Assembly: GCF_014656055.1 (NCBI RefSeq)
Contig: NZ_BNBR01000001.1
Span: 186,001 to 250,000, forward strand
Origin: Streptomyces griseosporeus
GTDB taxonomy: Bacteria; Actinomycetota; Actinomycetes; Streptomycetales; Streptomycetaceae
DNA: 64,000 nt
Direction of reading: 5' to 3'
Part shown: positions 16,459 through 24,679 of the stretch, piece by piece
How the letters are laid out: every line of letters begins with the position of its first letter
Numbering within the stretch: position 1 is the stretch's first letter
The notes under the pieces: model-generated
What the model was told of the DNA's origin: nothing
The model's input: the letters and a program-made list of their open reading frames with translations, nothing else
The model's database searches: none
Translations under genes and position numbers: made by a program

Positions 16459-17664
16459 TCAGGTCGCGGCCAGACTCCAGGCTCCGGCCGAGCGCACTTG
16501 GTAGTAGCCGCGGCCCGGCCACTGGAAGGTGTGCTGCCCGGCGCGCTCCTCGGCCACCGTCACCCAGTAGGCGAGGTGGTCGTCCAGCGCTTCCAGCCGG
16601 ATCAGGCTCGGCCCCGTGTAGTGCAGAACGCCCGGGCCCGGTTCCCCCCGGTAGTGCACGACGTCCGATCCGGTTCCGCTGATCCCGTCGTGGAAGCGCG
16701 GGACGTCTCGCAGGGGGGCCGCGGTCGCCGTCCACGCCTCACGGTCGCCGGTGGTGAACACCCGGAAGGCAACTGTCCTGCCTCCCTGAGGGAGTGGTAT
16801 CCGGGCGGTCATGGGGGCGCCGTCGCCGGACAGCCGGTACAGGCGTGAGGAACGCCCCTTCCTGGCGCCCTCGAAGCGGACGTCGACCCTTGCCTGCCCG
16901 CCGGCCGAGAAGATCATCACGGCGGGGCGGTACGACGGCATCTTCAGCTGATGGGTCTGTTCGCCACTGCCGCCCCTGCCGTTGATCTGCGGCTCGGGTG
17001 CGCGCGCCGGCGTCGTCGGGCGGGCGGCGGCCGGGCGTGACGGCGTACGGGCAGCTCTGTTCGGGGCCGCTTGTCTCGGAGTGCGCGGGCTCTCCGTGAG
17101 ACGGACCGCGTCCGCCGCGCATACGGCGATGTTGCGCGCGGCACCTCCGGGAGGCGCCCAGCTGACCTGCCGGACGGCGCGGCCGTGCCGGGTGTCGAAG
17201 AAGCACAGCGGCATGTGGTCGGGCAGCGGCCGGCCGGCGATCAGGGCGTCGAGACAGGCCAGGGCGTGACTGCCCTCGTCCAGCGTGCGCCGCACGTCGA
17301 GCACGTCCGCAGCGATCCGGTCGCCGACGAACTCCTTCTTCGCCTGGTCGTACGCGTCGAGAGCACGCGCCAGCTGGGCCCGCATCTCATCGGTGGCGCC
17401 GGGCTGGCCGGGGCTGAAGGGATGCACGTCCAGCGCCTCACCGAAGGCGGTGATCTCAGCCTCGACCTCGGCGAGCACCGACTCGTCACGCCCACGCCAC
17501 GGCCACCATCGGCGGATCCCCCCGCCCGTCCGTCTGAACATGGCCGCCATCTTGCCGCACGGCCCGGCGGGCGGGTCCTGGGGTCGGCGGTCGACACGGC
17601 GGCCGGGCGACGAGCGTGAACGACGAGCACGCTCAGAGGCCTTGCCGCCGTCGGTCTCGGCCAT
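16459..17664 (-). CDS. Uncharacterised Streptomyces protein
   Basis: 401 aa with no transmembrane helix. After a basic N-terminus (possibly over-long; an internal start at about residue 39-42, KMAAMFRR, is plausible) there is a helical region of about 100 residues. It leads to a segment CFFDTRHGRAVRQVSWAP...VCAADA that recurs in Streptomyces hypothetical proteins. A Pro/Ala/Arg-rich linker (about 190-230) follows, then a beta-rich C-terminal domain starting near YRPAVMIFSAGGQA and ending FQWPGRGYYQVRSAGAWSLAAT. No known function; the C-terminal domain looks like a carbohydrate- or ligand-binding beta-sandwich but I cannot name it. Confidence 0.6.
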   Translation of the reverse strand: MAETDGGKASERARRSRSSPGRRVDRRPQDPPAGPCGKMAAMFRRTGGGIRRWWPWRGRDESVLAEVEAEITAFGEALDVHPFSPGQPGATDEMRAQLARALDAYDQAKKEFVGDRIAADVLDVRRTLDEGSHALACLDALIAGRPLPDHMPLCFFDTRHGRAVRQVSWAPPGGAARNIAVCAADAVRLTESPRTPRQAAPNRAARTPSRPAAARPTTPARAPEPQINGRGGSGEQTHQLKMPSYRPAVMIFSAGGQARVDVRFEGARKGRSSRLYRLSGDGAPMTARIPLPQGGRTVAFRVFTTGDREAWTATAAPLRDVPRFHDGISGTGSDVVHYRGEPGPGVLHYTGPSLIRLEALDDHLAYWVTVAEERAGQHTFQWPGRGYYQVRSAGAWSLAAT

Positions 17665-17685
17665 GAAGCCCGACGCGGAGTCTGG

Positions 17686-18279
17686 TCACGGGCTCAGCGA
17701 GCGCCAGATGCGGTCCGGCAGGACGCGTGCGGCGGTCTCCAGGTCGACGTCGCCGATGCCGGACAGCCAGCGGCGGGCCACTGCGACGACCGGGCCGAGG
17801 ATGAGTGATTCGACCAACGGCAGGGGCAGCGGTGCGAGTTCACCCGACCGGATGTGCGGCTCCAGCCACAGTGCGAAGGCCGAGAGGCGGGCCTCCTGGG
17901 TGTCGCGGAGCTCCTTTCCCCGGGTCATGCCGTAGCGGTCGGCCGTGGCGGAGTGCAGGAGCAGGGCCGCGTCCCGGTGTTCCTGGACGAAGGCGAGGTA
18001 AGTGCGTACGACGGCATCGATGCCGTCGCGGGCGGTGTGGGCTTCCTGAAGGGACATGGCCAGCTCGCCCAGCAGCCTGCCGAGCCAGCGCTGGGCCAGC
18101 GCGGCGATGAGGCCGTCGATACTGCCGAAGTGGTGGTAGAGGCTACCGAGACTGACTCCGCTGGCCTTGGTGACGGCTCCGACCGTGACGCCCCGCTCGC
18201 CCTCGGCGGCGTACACGCGCAGGGCGGCGTCGAGGAGAAGGTCGGCGGTGACCTCACCGCGCTGCTGCTTCGGGCTCAT
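17686..18279 (-). CDS. TetR-family repressor, divergent from Ser/Thr kinase
   Basis: 197 aa. The N-terminal helix-turn-helix (TADLLLDAALRVYAAEGERGVTV then GVSLGSLYHHFGSIDGLI, residues about 10-58) is a classical TetR DNA-binding domain. The C-terminal half is a helical ligand and dimer domain. It is read away from the kinase gene, with a 75-nt intergenic region containing an imperfect palindrome (18323-18337). It probably controls itself and the kinase. The inducer is unknown. Confidence 0.88.
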   Translation of the reverse strand: MSPKQQRGEVTADLLLDAALRVYAAEGERGVTVGAVTKASGVSLGSLYHHFGSIDGLIAALAQRWLGRLLGELAMSLQEAHTARDGIDAVVRTYLAFVQEHRDAALLLHSATADRYGMTRGKELRDTQEARLSAFALWLEPHIRSGELAPLPLPLVESLILGPVVAVARRWLSGIGDVDLETAARVLPDRIWRSLSP

Positions 18280-18322
18280 TCCGGCTCTTGCACCTCCCCG
18301 CCACCCAACTGGAGTATCTTTC

Positions 18323-18337
18323 TAGAAACTGATTCCA
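18323..18337. promoter_or_regulatory. Probable TetR operator between TetR and kinase genes
   Basis: TAGAAACTGATTCCA is an imperfect dyad (T/A, GAA/TTC and C/G pairs match about the central T) of the kind bound by TetR dimers. A second, wider pair TAGAA...TTCTA (18323-18327 / 18339-18343) overlaps it. It sits between the divergent starts 18279 and 18355. Confidence 0.5.
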
Positions 18338-18354
18338 ATTCTAACGGGGACGAC

Positions 18355-20268
18355 GTGTTACAGCTCAGGGGGAGCGGCGCGGAGCCGCTGGAGGCCGACG
18401 ACCCGCGCAGGATCGGGCCGATCCCGCTGGCGGGCCGACTGGGCGTCGGCGGGATGGGCCGGGTGTACCTCGGCGTCCACGAGGGCCGGTACGTCGCCGT
18501 GAAGCAACTGCTGGCCTCCGTCGTCGGCGAGGACGCGGACTTCCTGCGCCGCTTCGGGCACGAGCTGGACAACCTGGCCCGGCTGCCCGAGGCGGCCACC
18601 GCGCCGCTGCTGGCCAGCGACCGCACCGCCCGTCCCCCGTGGTTCGCCACGGCCTACGTCCCCGGCCTCACCCTGAGGCAAGCGGTCGACCTGCACGGCG
18701 GTCCCCTGCCCGCGCGGGCCCTGTGGCTGCTGCTGCGGGAAGTGGCGGGAGGCCTGGCCGCGGTGCACGCGCTCGACATGGTCCACCGCGACCTCAAGCC
18801 GTCCAACGTCATGCTCACCCTCGACGGTGTCACGCTCATCGACTTCGGCGTCGCCCGGGCCGCCGAGCAGAGCCAGCTGACCAGGACCGGCATGGTCGTC
18901 GGCACGCCCGCCTACATGGCGCCCGAACAGGCCTCCGGGGCACGGTCGTTGAGCGGCGCGACCGATGTGTTCGCGCTGGGCTCGGTGCTCGCCTACGCCG
19001 CCTGCGGCCGGCCGCCGTTCGGCGACGAGTCGGGGCACGGCGTGCTGTACCGCATCGTCCACGAGGACCCCGACCTGGGGCCGCTGCGGGAGCTCGATCC
19101 CGACCTGGCGAGAGTCGTCGCGAGCTGCCTCGACAAGGATCCCGACGGTCGCCCTACGGCCACCAGGCTCCTGGAACTCGCCGAAGAGCACGGCCCGTTC
19201 AGCACGCCGCTGTGGCCGGAGGCCGTCACCGAGCAACTGACCGAGCGGGCCGCCTTCGCGGCCGAGGTGCAGCGGATCGACGTACCGACCTTGCCGCTCG
19301 GCGAGGGGACGCCGGACGCGGGAAAGGACTCCGGCGGGCCACGGTCCGAGACGAGTTCCGGTCCGGAGGACAAGCCCGAGGCGGAGGTTCCCGGGGCGGA
19401 GGGGAAACCCGAGCAGGCGAAGAAGTCCGAGCGCGGTCGTCGGCGGCGGGTTGTCCTCACCGTCGTGCCCGTGGTCGTGGTGGTCGGCGGTGCGACACTC
19501 GCCATCCAGAATCTGCCGTACGCGTCCAACCCCCCGCGGGACCAGGTGGCCCGGTCCACCCCGTCCGCGACGGCCACGGTACCGGGCGCCGGCACGCCGA
19601 CCACGGCGGGTGCAACCCCTTCGATCACGGCATCTCCGGCAACCTCACCGGCGCAGCGGGGGCAGGGTCGGGGGGCGGCCGGCGGAGGTTCCGAGGGAGC
19701 GGCGTCCGGCGGAACCGGCACCAGCGGCGGCGTGAGCGGGAACGGAAGCGGAAGCGGCGATGGCGCCGGTGGGAGCGGCTCCTCCGGGGGAATCAGCGGG
19801 GCCGGCGGCTCTGGCGGCGCGAGTGGTTCCGGCGGCTCGGGCGGTTCAGCCGGCAGCGGCACGTCCGGTGGCGCCACGGCCACCACCGCTCCGGCGGTCC
19901 CGGCGACCTCCGGGACCGCCCGCTTCCGCAACGGGGACAACGGGCACTGCATCACCCAGGTCTTCGGCGCGGCCGATCACGGCAGTTGCTCGGACGCGTC
20001 GGCCACCTGGACCGTCCGGAGCACCTCGGACGGCGGCTTCCGCCTCGTCAACCAGCAGTCGGGGCAGTGCCTGTACTCCAACGGCCTCGGCCAGGCCGTC
20101 TTCGTCGGCGACTGCGCCCAGAGCACCGGCCGGATCTGGCGCGCCGGTTCCGGGGGCAGCCTGCGCAGCGACTACAGCGGTGGCTGTCTCGACCTGGGGA
20201 TGAACGGCGGCCTGATCACGGCGACCTGCGCCGGTGAGGCCTCCCAGAGTTGGACACGACAGGGCTAG
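18355..20268 (+). CDS. Membrane Ser/Thr protein kinase with extracellular ricin-type beta-trefoil domain
   Basis: 637 aa from GTG 18355 (GGGGA just upstream). The kinase domain has the Gly loop GVGGMG (30-35), Lys50, HRDLKPSN (from about 144), DFG (about 163-165) and GTPAYMAPE. A single transmembrane helix lies at about 366-388. Outside, a Ser/Gly-rich linker of about 130 residues leads to a C-terminal domain of about 115 residues with the NGHCITQV, SGQCLYSN and SGGCLDL repeats and QSW ending of a ricin B-like lectin. The architecture suggests a PASTA-kinase analogue that senses a carbohydrate or wall fragment. The divergent TetR gene probably regulates it. Confidence 0.88.
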   Translation: MLQLRGSGAEPLEADDPRRIGPIPLAGRLGVGGMGRVYLGVHEGRYVAVKQLLASVVGEDADFLRRFGHELDNLARLPEAATAPLLASDRTARPPWFATAYVPGLTLRQAVDLHGGPLPARALWLLLREVAGGLAAVHALDMVHRDLKPSNVMLTLDGVTLIDFGVARAAEQSQLTRTGMVVGTPAYMAPEQASGARSLSGATDVFALGSVLAYAACGRPPFGDESGHGVLYRIVHEDPDLGPLRELDPDLARVVASCLDKDPDGRPTATRLLELAEEHGPFSTPLWPEAVTEQLTERAAFAAEVQRIDVPTLPLGEGTPDAGKDSGGPRSETSSGPEDKPEAEVPGAEGKPEQAKKSERGRRRRVVLTVVPVVVVVGGATLAIQNLPYASNPPRDQVARSTPSATATVPGAGTPTTAGATPSITASPATSPAQRGQGRGAAGGGSEGAASGGTGTSGGVSGNGSGSGDGAGGSGSSGGISGAGGSGGASGSGGSGGSAGSGTSGGATATTAPAVPATSGTARFRNGDNGHCITQVFGAADHGSCSDASATWTVRSTSDGGFRLVNQQSGQCLYSNGLGQAVFVGDCAQSTGRIWRAGSGGSLRSDYSGGCLDLGMNGGLITATCAGEASQSWTRQG

Positions 20269-20496
20269 GGTTCTCCCCGGCGGATCGTGCGGCCATCCGA
20301 CGGTGAGTGCGGGCCGGCGTCGAGCAGCACGTCCGGCGCGACATGCGGAAGAGCCGTCGCCGGCGTCCGGCGGGGGTACCGAGGTCAGAGCACGCCTCGC
20401 GCGAGCCTCCTGCGCTCCTCGCGTGCTTGCGGCAGGCCGCGGTCGAGACGGCCGCTGCATCGGTCAGTCGGCCGGTGCCGCGCCGCGAGGTCTGGT

Positions 20497-21486
20497 TCAG
20501 CCGCCCAGACGGGCCCGCAGGAAGGCGCAGCCGGTCGCCACCGCCGCCCGTGTGGGGGCGCTGTCCCGCAGGGCGTGCAGGGCCACGAAGTCGTGCACGG
20601 TGCCCTGGAAGCGCACCGCCGACGCCTGGACGCCCGCCGCGCGCAGGTTGCGGGCGTACTGCTCCCCCTCGTCCCGGGCCACGTCGGCCTCCGCGGTGAC
20701 GATCAGTGCCGGTGGCAGGTCCGCCAGGTCCTCGGGCCGCGCGCGCACCGGGGACGCCGTGGGCTCGCTCCGTACGGCGGGATCGGCGACGTACCGCGCC
20801 CAGTACGAGCGCAGTGCCCGCCGGGTGAGCAGGTAACCGGTGGCGAACTGCCGCTGGGACGGGCTGTCGCAGCGGGAGTCGGTCAGCGGGTAGTAGAGCA
20901 GCTGGGCGCCGATCCGTGGTCCGCCGCGGCTTTTCGCCAGCATGGTCACGGCCGCGGCCAGGGTCGCGCCGGCGCAGTCCCCCGCCACGGCCGTCCGCAG
21001 CGGGTCCAGACCCAGGTCGTCGGCCTGGGAGAGCGCCCAGGTCAGCAGGGCGTAGCACTCCTCCAGCGCCACCGGGTAGCGCGCCTCCGGCGTACGGCTG
21101 TACTCGGGGACGACCGCGCACATGCCCGTCCCGGTGACCAGCTCGCTGATGAGGCGGGCGTGGGTGTGGGCGTCACCGAGGCTCCACCGGCCGCCGTGCA
21201 GGTACAGCAGGGTCGGCAGCGGGCCGGTCGCGCCGGCCGGACGGACGGTCCAGAAGCCGACGAGCCCGGTCGGACCGACCGAGGCCACCCGGTAGACCGC
21301 GTCCACGTCGAAGTCGTCCAGCCGGTCCACCTGCGTCTCCCGCAGCGCCTGCCGGCCGCTCTCAGGGCCCAGGTCGTCGAGGGAGGGCGGGGTGGCCGCG
21401 GCGTCGACGAGGCGCCGTACCACGGGATCCAGGACGACGTCGGCGGGGAGGTCACCGCCCGGTCGGGCCCCGTGAGGTCCCGGCAT
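20497..21486 (-). CDS. HSL-type alpha/beta hydrolase with Cys in place of nucleophilic Ser
   Basis: 329 aa from ATG 21486, with GAGGAGAG upstream. It has the oxyanion-hole motif HGGRW, the acid loop EADVARDE and the histidine region VHDFVALHAL of hormone-sensitive-lipase-type esterases. The nucleophile elbow reads GDCAG (codon TGC) rather than GDSAG. A paralogue at 39225-40196 keeps GDSVG. A cysteine nucleophile occurs in dienelactone hydrolases and could still be active on reactive esters or lactones, or the enzyme may have lost esterase activity. It lies just downstream of, and is oriented like, the LAL gene ending at 21558, but a stop-to-start gap of 71 nt separates them. Confidence 0.82.
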   Translation of the reverse strand: MPGPHGARPGGDLPADVVLDPVVRRLVDAAATPPSLDDLGPESGRQALRETQVDRLDDFDVDAVYRVASVGPTGLVGFWTVRPAGATGPLPTLLYLHGGRWSLGDAHTHARLISELVTGTGMCAVVPEYSRTPEARYPVALEECYALLTWALSQADDLGLDPLRTAVAGDCAGATLAAAVTMLAKSRGGPRIGAQLLYYPLTDSRCDSPSQRQFATGYLLTRRALRSYWARYVADPAVRSEPTASPVRARPEDLADLPPALIVTAEADVARDEGEQYARNLRAAGVQASAVRFQGTVHDFVALHALRDSAPTRAAVATGCAFLRARLGG

Positions 21487-21557
21487 CACGCTCTCTCCTC
21501 TGGGCTGGGCTGCGCCGCTCGTCGGCGGGTGCGCACGGAGCCGAAACGGTCCGCGCC

Positions 21558-24512
21558 TCACCCGTCCTGGAGGAGATCACGCAGTTGTTGCCGGCGACTG
21601 ACGCCGAGCTTGGGATAGACGTTGTACAGGTGCGAGCTCACGGTACGCGGTGAAAGATACAGCCGCTCACCGATCTCGCGATTCGACAGGCCGCCGGCGG
21701 CCATCCGCACGATCTGCCGCTGCTGCGCGGTCAGCTGCTCCAGCGGACCGGCGGCTTCGGGGAGAGGTGCCGCTCCGCTCGCCCGCAGTTCGCGCGCGGC
21801 GGCCGCCTCCAGAACGCCCGCACCGAGCCGCTCCGCGGCCTCCCGTACGGCGGTCAGCTGCTGGCGCGCCTCCAGAGTCCGGCGGGCGCGGCGCAGCCAG
21901 ATGCCGTAGTTGAGACGGGCGTGGGCGCGTTCCCAGGGCCAGCGCTCGGCTTCGAAGTTGACCAGGGCGAGCCGGAAGTGGTCCTCGGCCCGCGCCGACG
22001 GACCGGCCAGGGCGGTGGCATGGTGGAGCAGCAGCGTCATCCTCACGGTCGGCCGGTCCCCCTGCTCGGCGCGGACGCGCTCCAGTACCGGCGCGAAGTC
22101 GTCCGTGCGGCCTGTCCGTTGGGCGGCCACGGCGAGTTCGGCGACGCTGCGGGGCGACAGGAAGGGATGCAGCGGGGCGCCGTCGGCGGTGAACAGCTCC
22201 CGTAGGTTCCGCCAGCCGCCGTCGTGGTCGCCCTGCGCCAGGCAGGCGAGTCCGCGGGCGCGCAGCAGACGGGCGTAGGTGGCGCGGTTCTCCTCCAAGG
22301 GGACGGCGTGCCAGACCGAGGGAGTGAACCAGGGCTCGGCCGGGACGGCTCCGCGCAGCGCGCGCAGGGTGAGGGCGTGCGTCTCCAGATCCGCCTGGAG
22401 GCGCGGCAGACGCAGGACCGCGGCCTGCTCGTCGGCTTCCCTCATCAGGGTCTCGGCCTCCGGGAACCGCCCGGTGTTCACCAGGGTGTCCAGCAGCGCG
22501 AGCACGCTCCATCCGCGCAGGCCGAAGGAGCGGCGGTCGCGCAGCGCGGTGTCGACCGCGTGCAGGTGGCCCAGGCACACCTCCGCCTCGTCGGCGTGGT
22601 AGGCGACGGAGGCCAGCGCCATCCGGTACGCGACGGCGTCCGGTGTGTCCGGGCCGCCCGGCAGCGCACCGACCGGGCCGCCGAGGCCGGGCAGCAGGCG
22701 GCCGGCGTCCTGGGGCCGGACCACGACGGCGGCGTGCGCCTCCAGGGCCTTGTGGAGGTAGGGGACGTCGGCGCGGTCGGGCGACGGGGTGAGGCCGCCG
22801 AGGGAGGGGTCGATGGGGACGGCGGCAGGCGTGTCGCAGCCGCCCCGGGTCTGGCCGGCGACCCCGGTCCCCGTCGCCTGGTCCGGCCCGGCGTCCGGCT
22901 CACAGGACCTCGCCCGGTCGCCGGCGGCCCCTGGCCCCGTCGCCTGGTCCGGCCCCGCGTCCGGCTCGCAGGACCGCGCCCGGTCGAGCAGGGCCGCCAG
23001 CGCCGTCCTGTGCTCCGGCAGCCCGGACCGGTCGGCGATGACCGCCGCCAGGCCCACCGAGGCCAGGGCCGCGGACCGGCCGGCGGCCGGGAAGTGCTCC
23101 GAGGCGTGCGTCAGGAGGTCGAAGGCCTCGCGCTGGGCGGCCTCCTGGGAGCGCACCGACGCGAGGGCGCCGGCCGCGCGGCAGGTGAGGGCCCGGTCTG
23201 CGGCGTACCGGGCGAACCGCGCGTACAGGTCCCGGACCCAGCCGGGGTCTCCCACCTCGTGGGCCGCCAGCAGGGCCGCGGCCAGGCGCCGGGCGCGGTG
23301 CGGGCGGCGCGGGCTGAGCCCGGCCGCCCTCTCCAGGACGCGTGCCGCCACCATCGCGTCCCCACGGCTCCAGGCGGCGTCCTCCACCGCAGCGGCCACG
23401 GATTCGCCGGGGCGCCCGGCCGCGGCGGCCAGGTGGCGGGCCCGCGCTTCGGGGTGGGCGGCGGCCTCGGCGAGGTCCCGGTGCGCCTGCTGCCGCTCAC
23501 TCGCCGGATGCCTCAGCAGCACGGCCGAGCGCAGGAGTGGATGACGCAGGACGCAGCGTTCCTCGGCGATCGTGACCAGCCCGGCCGTCTCGGCCGGGGC
23601 CCACACCGACAGGTCGTCGGTGCCCAGGGCGGCCATGAGGACGGTGACCGGCTCGCCGGTGCCCGCGACGGCGGCGTACAGCAGCGCCCGTCCGGTCGCG
23701 CCGGGAAGGGCGGCGAGACGTTCCGCGAAGACGTCGTGTGCGGGCAGGGACCGTCCGGGCAGCCCCGCCGGAGCGCGGCGGGTGAGCTCGACCAGCGCGA
23801 GCGGGTTGCCCTCGGCCTCCGCCAGGATCTGCAGCCTGCGCCGCCCCGTGGGCGCCGACGGCTGCCGGTCCAGCAGCGCCGCGGCCGGTACGGCGCTGAG
23901 CGGCCCGAGGGACACGTGCGCCAGGCCGGGTGGCTGCGGTCCGGGCAGCGGGGCGTCGGCGCGGGCGGTGAGCAGCACGGTGACGGCGCGGCCGCCGAGG
24001 AGCCGTACGGCCGCCCACATCAGGTCGAGGAAGGCGCGGTCGCAGGCATGGGCGTCGTCCACGCAGACCAGGACCGGACGGGACACGGCGAGCCGGGCCA
24101 GCAACGCGAGCACGGCGGACCGCACGTCGGCGTCGTCCGGATCGCCGGCGGTGGGGTCCAGCACGGCGTCCAGGGTGCGGCGGTGGGGCGCGTCCAGCGC
24201 GGCCACCCCGTCCTGGACCGGTGCCAGCAGTTGCCGCAGACAGGCGTGTGCGCCGTTGCGGTCGGCGGCCCAGCCCTGGGCGGACAGGACGAGCGTGCCG
24301 CGGCCGGCGGCCAGGTCCCGGGCGTGGCGGAGCAGCGTCGTACGGCCGCTCCCCTCCTCGCCGAGCAGCAGCAGCGCCTGGGGGCTGCCGGGGGCGCGGG
24401 TCACGCACTGATCGATGCGTTCGATCTCGGCGTCGCGGCCGACCGGGCGGGGTGTCGCCGCGGGCCGGTGCACCGCTGCCGCGCCGGCCGGCTCGGGTGG
24501 CTGGACTGTCAT
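21558..24512 (-). CDS. LAL-type (large ATP-binding) LuxR regulator with Arg in Walker A
   Basis: 984 aa. The N-terminal ATPase has a Walker A region reading GEEGSGRT at residues 51-58, so Arg57 replaces the usual lysine; Walker B is PVLVCVDDA. A long helical TPR-like middle follows, and a C-terminal LuxR/GerE helix-turn-helix (LTAQQRQIVRMAAGGLSNREIGERLYLSPRTV..., last about 60 residues). A 22-residue tandem duplication (unit begins DRARSCEPDAGPDQATG) lies in the middle, encoded at 22855-22986. LAL proteins activate secondary-metabolism or catabolic genes. It is divergent from a second LAL gene starting at 24680. Confidence 0.88.
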   Translation of the reverse strand: MTVQPPEPAGAAAVHRPAATPRPVGRDAEIERIDQCVTRAPGSPQALLLLGEEGSGRTTLLRHARDLAAGRGTLVLSAQGWAADRNGAHACLRQLLAPVQDGVAALDAPHRRTLDAVLDPTAGDPDDADVRSAVLALLARLAVSRPVLVCVDDAHACDRAFLDLMWAAVRLLGGRAVTVLLTARADAPLPGPQPPGLAHVSLGPLSAVPAAALLDRQPSAPTGRRRLQILAEAEGNPLALVELTRRAPAGLPGRSLPAHDVFAERLAALPGATGRALLYAAVAGTGEPVTVLMAALGTDDLSVWAPAETAGLVTIAEERCVLRHPLLRSAVLLRHPASERQQAHRDLAEAAAHPEARARHLAAAAGRPGESVAAAVEDAAWSRGDAMVAARVLERAAGLSPRRPHRARRLAAALLAAHEVGDPGWVRDLYARFARYAADRALTCRAAGALASVRSQEAAQREAFDLLTHASEHFPAAGRSAALASVGLAAVIADRSGLPEHRTALAALLDRARSCEPDAGPDQATGPGAAGDRARSCEPDAGPDQATGTGVAGQTRGGCDTPAAVPIDPSLGGLTPSPDRADVPYLHKALEAHAAVVVRPQDAGRLLPGLGGPVGALPGGPDTPDAVAYRMALASVAYHADEAEVCLGHLHAVDTALRDRRSFGLRGWSVLALLDTLVNTGRFPEAETLMREADEQAAVLRLPRLQADLETHALTLRALRGAVPAEPWFTPSVWHAVPLEENRATYARLLRARGLACLAQGDHDGGWRNLRELFTADGAPLHPFLSPRSVAELAVAAQRTGRTDDFAPVLERVRAEQGDRPTVRMTLLLHHATALAGPSARAEDHFRLALVNFEAERWPWERAHARLNYGIWLRRARRTLEARQQLTAVREAAERLGAGVLEAAAARELRASGAAPLPEAAGPLEQLTAQQRQIVRMAAGGLSNREIGERLYLSPRTVSSHLYNVYPKLGVSRRQQLRDLLQDG
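22855..22986 (-). repeat. 66-bp in-frame tandem duplication inside LAL gene
   Basis: Two near-identical 66-bp copies (for example GTCGCCTGGTCCGGCCC at 22872 and again at 22938) encode two 22-residue units DRARSCEPDAGPDQATG followed by PGAAG or TGVAG. Near identity at DNA level indicates a recent duplication. Confidence 0.88.
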
Positions 24513-24601
24513 GCGGTACTCCCGGCCCGCTCCCCCGCCCCGACCGTCGGGTGTTTCCTGGCCGCTGCCAGCCTCCGGGAGGCCGGGCCGACGACGCTTC
24601 T

Positions 24602-24616
24602 GTCATATGACCGGTC
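24602..24616. promoter_or_regulatory. Overlapping palindromes between divergent LAL genes
   Basis: GTCATATGAC (24602-24611) is a perfect 10-bp palindrome and overlaps GACCGGTC (24609-24616), another perfect palindrome. Both lie in the 167-nt region shared by the LAL starts at 24512 and 24680, a natural place for a regulator site. Confidence 0.35.
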
Positions 24617-24679
24617 GTGCGGTCGGTGGCTGCTGAAAGGATGGGCCACGTCCTGATCACCACCTGGAGGAGAACCACC

